Shown in pieces: positions 61,258 through 64,000 of a stretch of DNA of 64,000 bases. Position numbers and translations under genes: made by a program. Within the stretch, counting starts at the first letter, position 1; each line of letters starts with the position of its first letter. The notes beneath the pieces are model-generated. The model had not been told where the DNA came from and did no database searches. It worked only from the letters and a program-made list of their open reading frames with translations. The DNA is from Micromonospora sp. MP36 (GTDB taxonomy: Bacteria > Actinomycetota > Actinomycetes > Mycobacteriales > Micromonosporaceae): the NCBI RefSeq assembly GCF_008119785.1, contig NZ_VSFA01000001.1, positions 186,001 to 250,000 of the forward strand, written 5' to 3'.

Positions 61258-63801
61258 TCAGGACGCGGCCCGGGCCCGCTGCGCGGCGCGGACCGCCGCG
61301 TACGCGTCGACCAGGCCGGCGCCGATCTCGTCGGCGGGGCCGCCGCAGCGCGCCGCGTCCGGTGGTACGCCGGCCGGGGCGGCCGTGTCGAGGAGGATCC
61401 GCCGGGTCCGGGCCAGATCGCCGACGAGCGCGGGATTCGCCGACCACATCAGCGCCACCACCCCCGCCACCTGCGGCGTCGCCATCGAGGTGCCGTCCAG
61501 GGTGGTCCAACCGCCCCCGGGGAACGCCGACAGCACCCCCGCACCGGGCGCGACCAGGTCCGGCTTGGCGACGCCCCCGGCGGCCGGTCCCTGGCTGGAG
61601 AAGCGGGTGAGCTGCCGGTCCCGGTCCACCGCGCCGACCGTCAGCACGTCCGGATACGGCGCCGGCGGGTCGGACACCGAGCCGCAGTGCGGGCCGGTGT
61701 TGCCGGCGGCGGCCACCACCAGGATGCCGGCCGCGGCCAACGCGGCGGTCGCCGGCCGCAGCGCACCCGGGTCACAGCCCTCGATCGGTGGGCAGCCCCA
61801 GGAGTTGGTCAGCACGTCGGGCGCGCGCTGCGGCCGGCCGTCGGTGAACGGGTTCCCGCCCGGCGGGAACGGGGCCAGCATGAACTGGAGGCAGTCGAGG
61901 TAGTGGGCCGGGCTGCCCAGGTTGCGGTCCAGGTTGACGCAGGCGACCCAGTCCGCCCCGGGGGCCACGCCGATCCCGCCGCGGCCCACCGCGCTGCCGA
62001 CCGTGTGGGTGCCGTGACCACCCCGGTCACCCGGCGTGCGGCGGTGCTCCCACGGGTCGTACCAGGAGTCGTCGCCGCCGCGGAAGCCGGCAGCCAGCGC
62101 CGGGTGCCGGCCGTCCACTCCGGAGTCGGAACTGCCCACCACCACGCCCGTGCCGGTCACGCCCAGCTGCGACCAGACCCGGTCGGCGCCGATCAGGGAC
62201 ACGTTCCAGGCCGGGCCGGTCGGCGCCGGTTGGTTGCCCCGCGCCGGGGGCGCCGCCGCCGGCAACGGGCGCAGTCGCTGGCTGACCAGCACCCGGCCGA
62301 CCTCCGGCCGCCCGGACAGCCAGGCCCGTACCTCCGGCCCGCCGTCCGTCTCGATGGCGTTGACCAGGTAGTACGGCGTCGGGTGCAGGCGCAGCCGGCT
62401 CAGTTCGCGGCGCAGGTCCCCCTGGGTCCGGTCGGCGGTGGCCACCAGCCGCCGATACACCTCGGCCGCCCGTGCGGTCCGGCCGGCCCGCCCGGGCGCC
62501 GCCGGGATCCCGGTCAGGTCGGCCTGTTCGCGCAGCACCACGAACAGCCGCTCGCCGTGCAGGCCGGGTTGGCCGGGGACGAGGTACACCACGGCCACGG
62601 CGGCGAGCAGCGCCGCGGCGGTCAGCCCGGCCGCGCCCCGGCGCGGGGCGCGGGCGCGGGGCCGAGCCAGCAGCACCCCGTACCCGACGGCGAGCAGGAC
62701 CGCGACGGCGAACGCGACGCCGGTCCCCACCGCCACCCAGTACGGCACGTCGCGGCTGGCGGCCAGCAGGACGGTGATCTCCTCCGGGTCGGTGAACGCC
62801 AGCGGCCCGAGCAGCGCGAGGCCGACCAGCCAGCGGACCGGACGGCGGCCGGCTGGCCGGCCCGCACGCCGAGCCGCGACCTCCAGCGCGCCCAGCACGA
62901 CGCCGAGCGGCGGCAGCAGGAACAGCGCCGGCAGTTGCGCCCCGGACTGCCCCGCCGCGGCGGCCAGCAGCGCCAGGGTGACCCCGGCGACCAGCCCGCC
63001 CACCAGCACCAGCCGGACCGGCCGGGGCGGCGCGCCGACGGCGAACCGGGCCCAGAAGGCGGCGTCGAGCAGGGCCGCCGCGAGCGCGCCGAGCGCGGCG
63101 GCGGCGAGGGCGGCGAGCAGCGTCTCCAGCGCCCCACCGAGCGCGCCCACCCAGGCCCAGGGCAGCAGCACGGCGAGCCCGGCGGCGACCGCGAGCAGGG
63201 TCACGGCGTCGAACCGCCGCCCGCCGGCCGACCCACCGCCACCCGGCGGCGCGTGCGCCGAGCCCGGCGGCCCGCCGGCCGGGCCAGCCGCGCCGTGCTC
63301 CGGGCTCGCTGCCGGCCCGCCCGGGCGGGCCACGAGGGGGGCGGGCGGCGCCTCCGCACGGCCGCGCGACAGCCGGCCGACGACCAGTGCGAGCAGAGCG
63401 GCCGCGGCGGCCAGCGCGGCCAGGTACGCCTCCTCGTGCACCGGCGGCACCGTCCGCAGCAGGGTCAGCGCGCCGAGCGCCAGCGTCCCGGCCAGCCAGG
63501 CGCGGCCGGTGACGCGGACCGCCGGGGACCGGGGCAGCAGCGCCAGCGCGAGGGTGGGCGCGCCCACCAGCAACACGCTGGCCAGCGCGACCACCGGCCA
63601 GGCCAGCACCGCGCGCGGCAGGCCGGCGGTCAGCACCACCTGGTCGACCACCCAGCCGGCGACCTGGCCCGGCACGGTCACGAGAACGGCCCAGGCGCCG
63701 GTGAGCACGGCGGCGACCACCGGCCACGGCCCGGGTTGGCGGGGAGCGGGAGCCGGCGGCGGGACCGGGGCAGCGGGGGGACCGACGTCCATGACCATCA
63801 C
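61258..63801 (-). CDS. Membrane-embedded subtilisin-like (S8) serine protease
   Basis: An 847-residue protein. The first 410 residues hold about ten hydrophobic segments, with a Pro/Gly-rich loop near 155-195. About 100 residues resembling an inhibitor_I9-type region follow (LVNAIETDGGPEVRAWLSGR). Then comes the S8 domain with a complete catalytic set: Asp559 (SSDSGVDG), His596 (GGHGTHTVG), Asn701 (AAAGNTGP) and Ser772 (DGTSMATPQVAG). The cysteines near NSWGCPPIEGCDP probably form disulfides, suggesting an outward-facing protease. The usual secreted S8 form has a signal peptide, not a polytopic domain. Confidence 0.9.
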   Translation of the reverse strand: MMVMDVGPPAAPVPPPAPAPRQPGPWPVVAAVLTGAWAVLVTVPGQVAGWVVDQVVLTAGLPRAVLAWPVVALASVLLVGAPTLALALLPRSPAVRVTGRAWLAGTLALGALTLLRTVPPVHEEAYLAALAAAAALLALVVGRLSRGRAEAPPAPLVARPGGPAASPEHGAAGPAGGPPGSAHAPPGGGGSAGGRRFDAVTLLAVAAGLAVLLPWAWVGALGGALETLLAALAAAALGALAAALLDAAFWARFAVGAPPRPVRLVLVGGLVAGVTLALLAAAAGQSGAQLPALFLLPPLGVVLGALEVAARRAGRPAGRRPVRWLVGLALLGPLAFTDPEEITVLLAASRDVPYWVAVGTGVAFAVAVLLAVGYGVLLARPRARAPRRGAAGLTAAALLAAVAVVYLVPGQPGLHGERLFVVLREQADLTGIPAAPGRAGRTARAAEVYRRLVATADRTQGDLRRELSRLRLHPTPYYLVNAIETDGGPEVRAWLSGRPEVGRVLVSQRLRPLPAAAPPARGNQPAPTGPAWNVSLIGADRVWSQLGVTGTGVVVGSSDSGVDGRHPALAAGFRGGDDSWYDPWEHRRTPGDRGGHGTHTVGSAVGRGGIGVAPGADWVACVNLDRNLGSPAHYLDCLQFMLAPFPPGGNPFTDGRPQRAPDVLTNSWGCPPIEGCDPGALRPATAALAAAGILVVAAAGNTGPHCGSVSDPPAPYPDVLTVGAVDRDRQLTRFSSQGPAAGGVAKPDLVAPGAGVLSAFPGGGWTTLDGTSMATPQVAGVVALMWSANPALVGDLARTRRILLDTAAPAGVPPDAARCGGPADEIGAGLVDAYAAVRAAQRARAAS

Positions 63802-63856
63802 CGTACGGCCCGGGCGGCGCGTGTCGTCGAAGCGCGCGGACGGTTACGGTGGACGG

Positions 63857-64000
63857 GTGCGCGACCCGAACGTGTCCCGATCCGTGGCCGGTCAGCTCTC
63901 CGCCGAGCGCCGCGCCGATGACCTGCGCCGACTCCGCGCCGAGCGCTTCGACGTGCTGGTCATCGGCGGTGGGGTGACCGGGGCGGGTGCCGCCGTCGAC
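63857..64000 (+). CDS. glpD: Glycerol-3-phosphate dehydrogenase, 3' truncated by window edge
   Basis: Forty-eight codons from GTG 63857 with no stop. LRAERFDVLVIGGGVTGAGA is the FAD-binding GxGxxG motif in the exact form used by actinobacterial GlpD. The rest is outside the window, so the assignment rests on this motif and the preceding helix. It is divergent from the S8 protease, with a 55-bp gap. Confidence 0.75.
   Translation, partial: MRDPNVSRSVAGQLSAERRADDLRRLRAERFDVLVIGGGVTGAGAAVD

Overview
The window is about 73% GC by eye. It uses GC-ending codons, many GTG starts and frequent 4-base stop/start overlaps, so it is chromosomal DNA of an actinobacterium. Family content points to Micromonosporaceae (Micromonospora-like): a lone groEL under paired CIRCE elements, DUF3263, DUF4032, a CGNR zinc finger, an actinobacterial gas vesicle cluster, and an M4 protease with FTP/PepSY propeptide. 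The assignment is from protein resemblance and composition only. No phage, insertion sequence, integrase or CRISPR array was seen.

Layout. 1-10 kb: 3' part of an AfsR-like NB-ARC/TPR regulator, fumC, a CGNR regulator divergent from an EamA exporter, a decayed HAD gene, a DUF559 protein, an IclR regulator, and cysS-rlmB. 10-16 kb: msiK-type sugar ABC ATPase, tRNA-Thr(UGU), OhrR, an AhpD-like protein divergent from a SigJ/ECF41-like sigma factor, AraC, VOC, DUF998 and a histidine phosphatase. 16-22 kb: an emfourin-like lipoprotein divergent from a secreted M4 metalloprotease, a crotonase, a truncated ECF sigma gene, HNH and pyrimidine-dimer glycosylase genes. 22-36 kb: an RCK/channel-like protein, APC permease, PAP2, DUF4032, an amino-sugar operon (SIS, ROK, nagA) with divergent DeoR, an ABC exporter, DUF3263, PP2C-like and GNAT proteins. 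36.5-41.8 kb: a ten-gene gas vesicle operon (two accessory genes, then gvpA-F-G-O-J-L-S-K). 41.9-49 kb: a CDC48-like AAA ATPase, a hydrolase-ABC fusion and its permease. 49-64 kb: ArsR/EamA pair, SAM-riboswitch-controlled thrC, a candidate structured small RNA, GNATs, paaN, a cold shock protein, groEL, a membrane-embedded subtilisin and the start of glpD.

How genes work together. The SIS-ROK-nagA operon and DeoR form an amino-sugar phosphate catabolism unit. The gvp operon encodes a shell protein, two paralogues and assembly factors, and lacks gvpN and gvpC. ECF sigma plus AhpD-like protein, and OhrR, suggest redox or peroxide responses. The M4 protease and its divergent lipoprotein look like an enzyme-inhibitor pair.

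Intergenic DNA is unusual. There are perfect 18-19 bp inverted repeats between convergent genes, a dispersed hairpin family containing GGYRTCCGNN/GGAYACCGCC-type arms (tandem at 6.7 kb), several short tandem repeats, and a 52.4-52.55 kb segment with promoter, nested hairpins, a possible pseudoknot and a terminator. The thrC, cold shock and groEL order resembles, from memory, the Streptomyces coelicolor SCO4293-SCO4296 neighbourhood.
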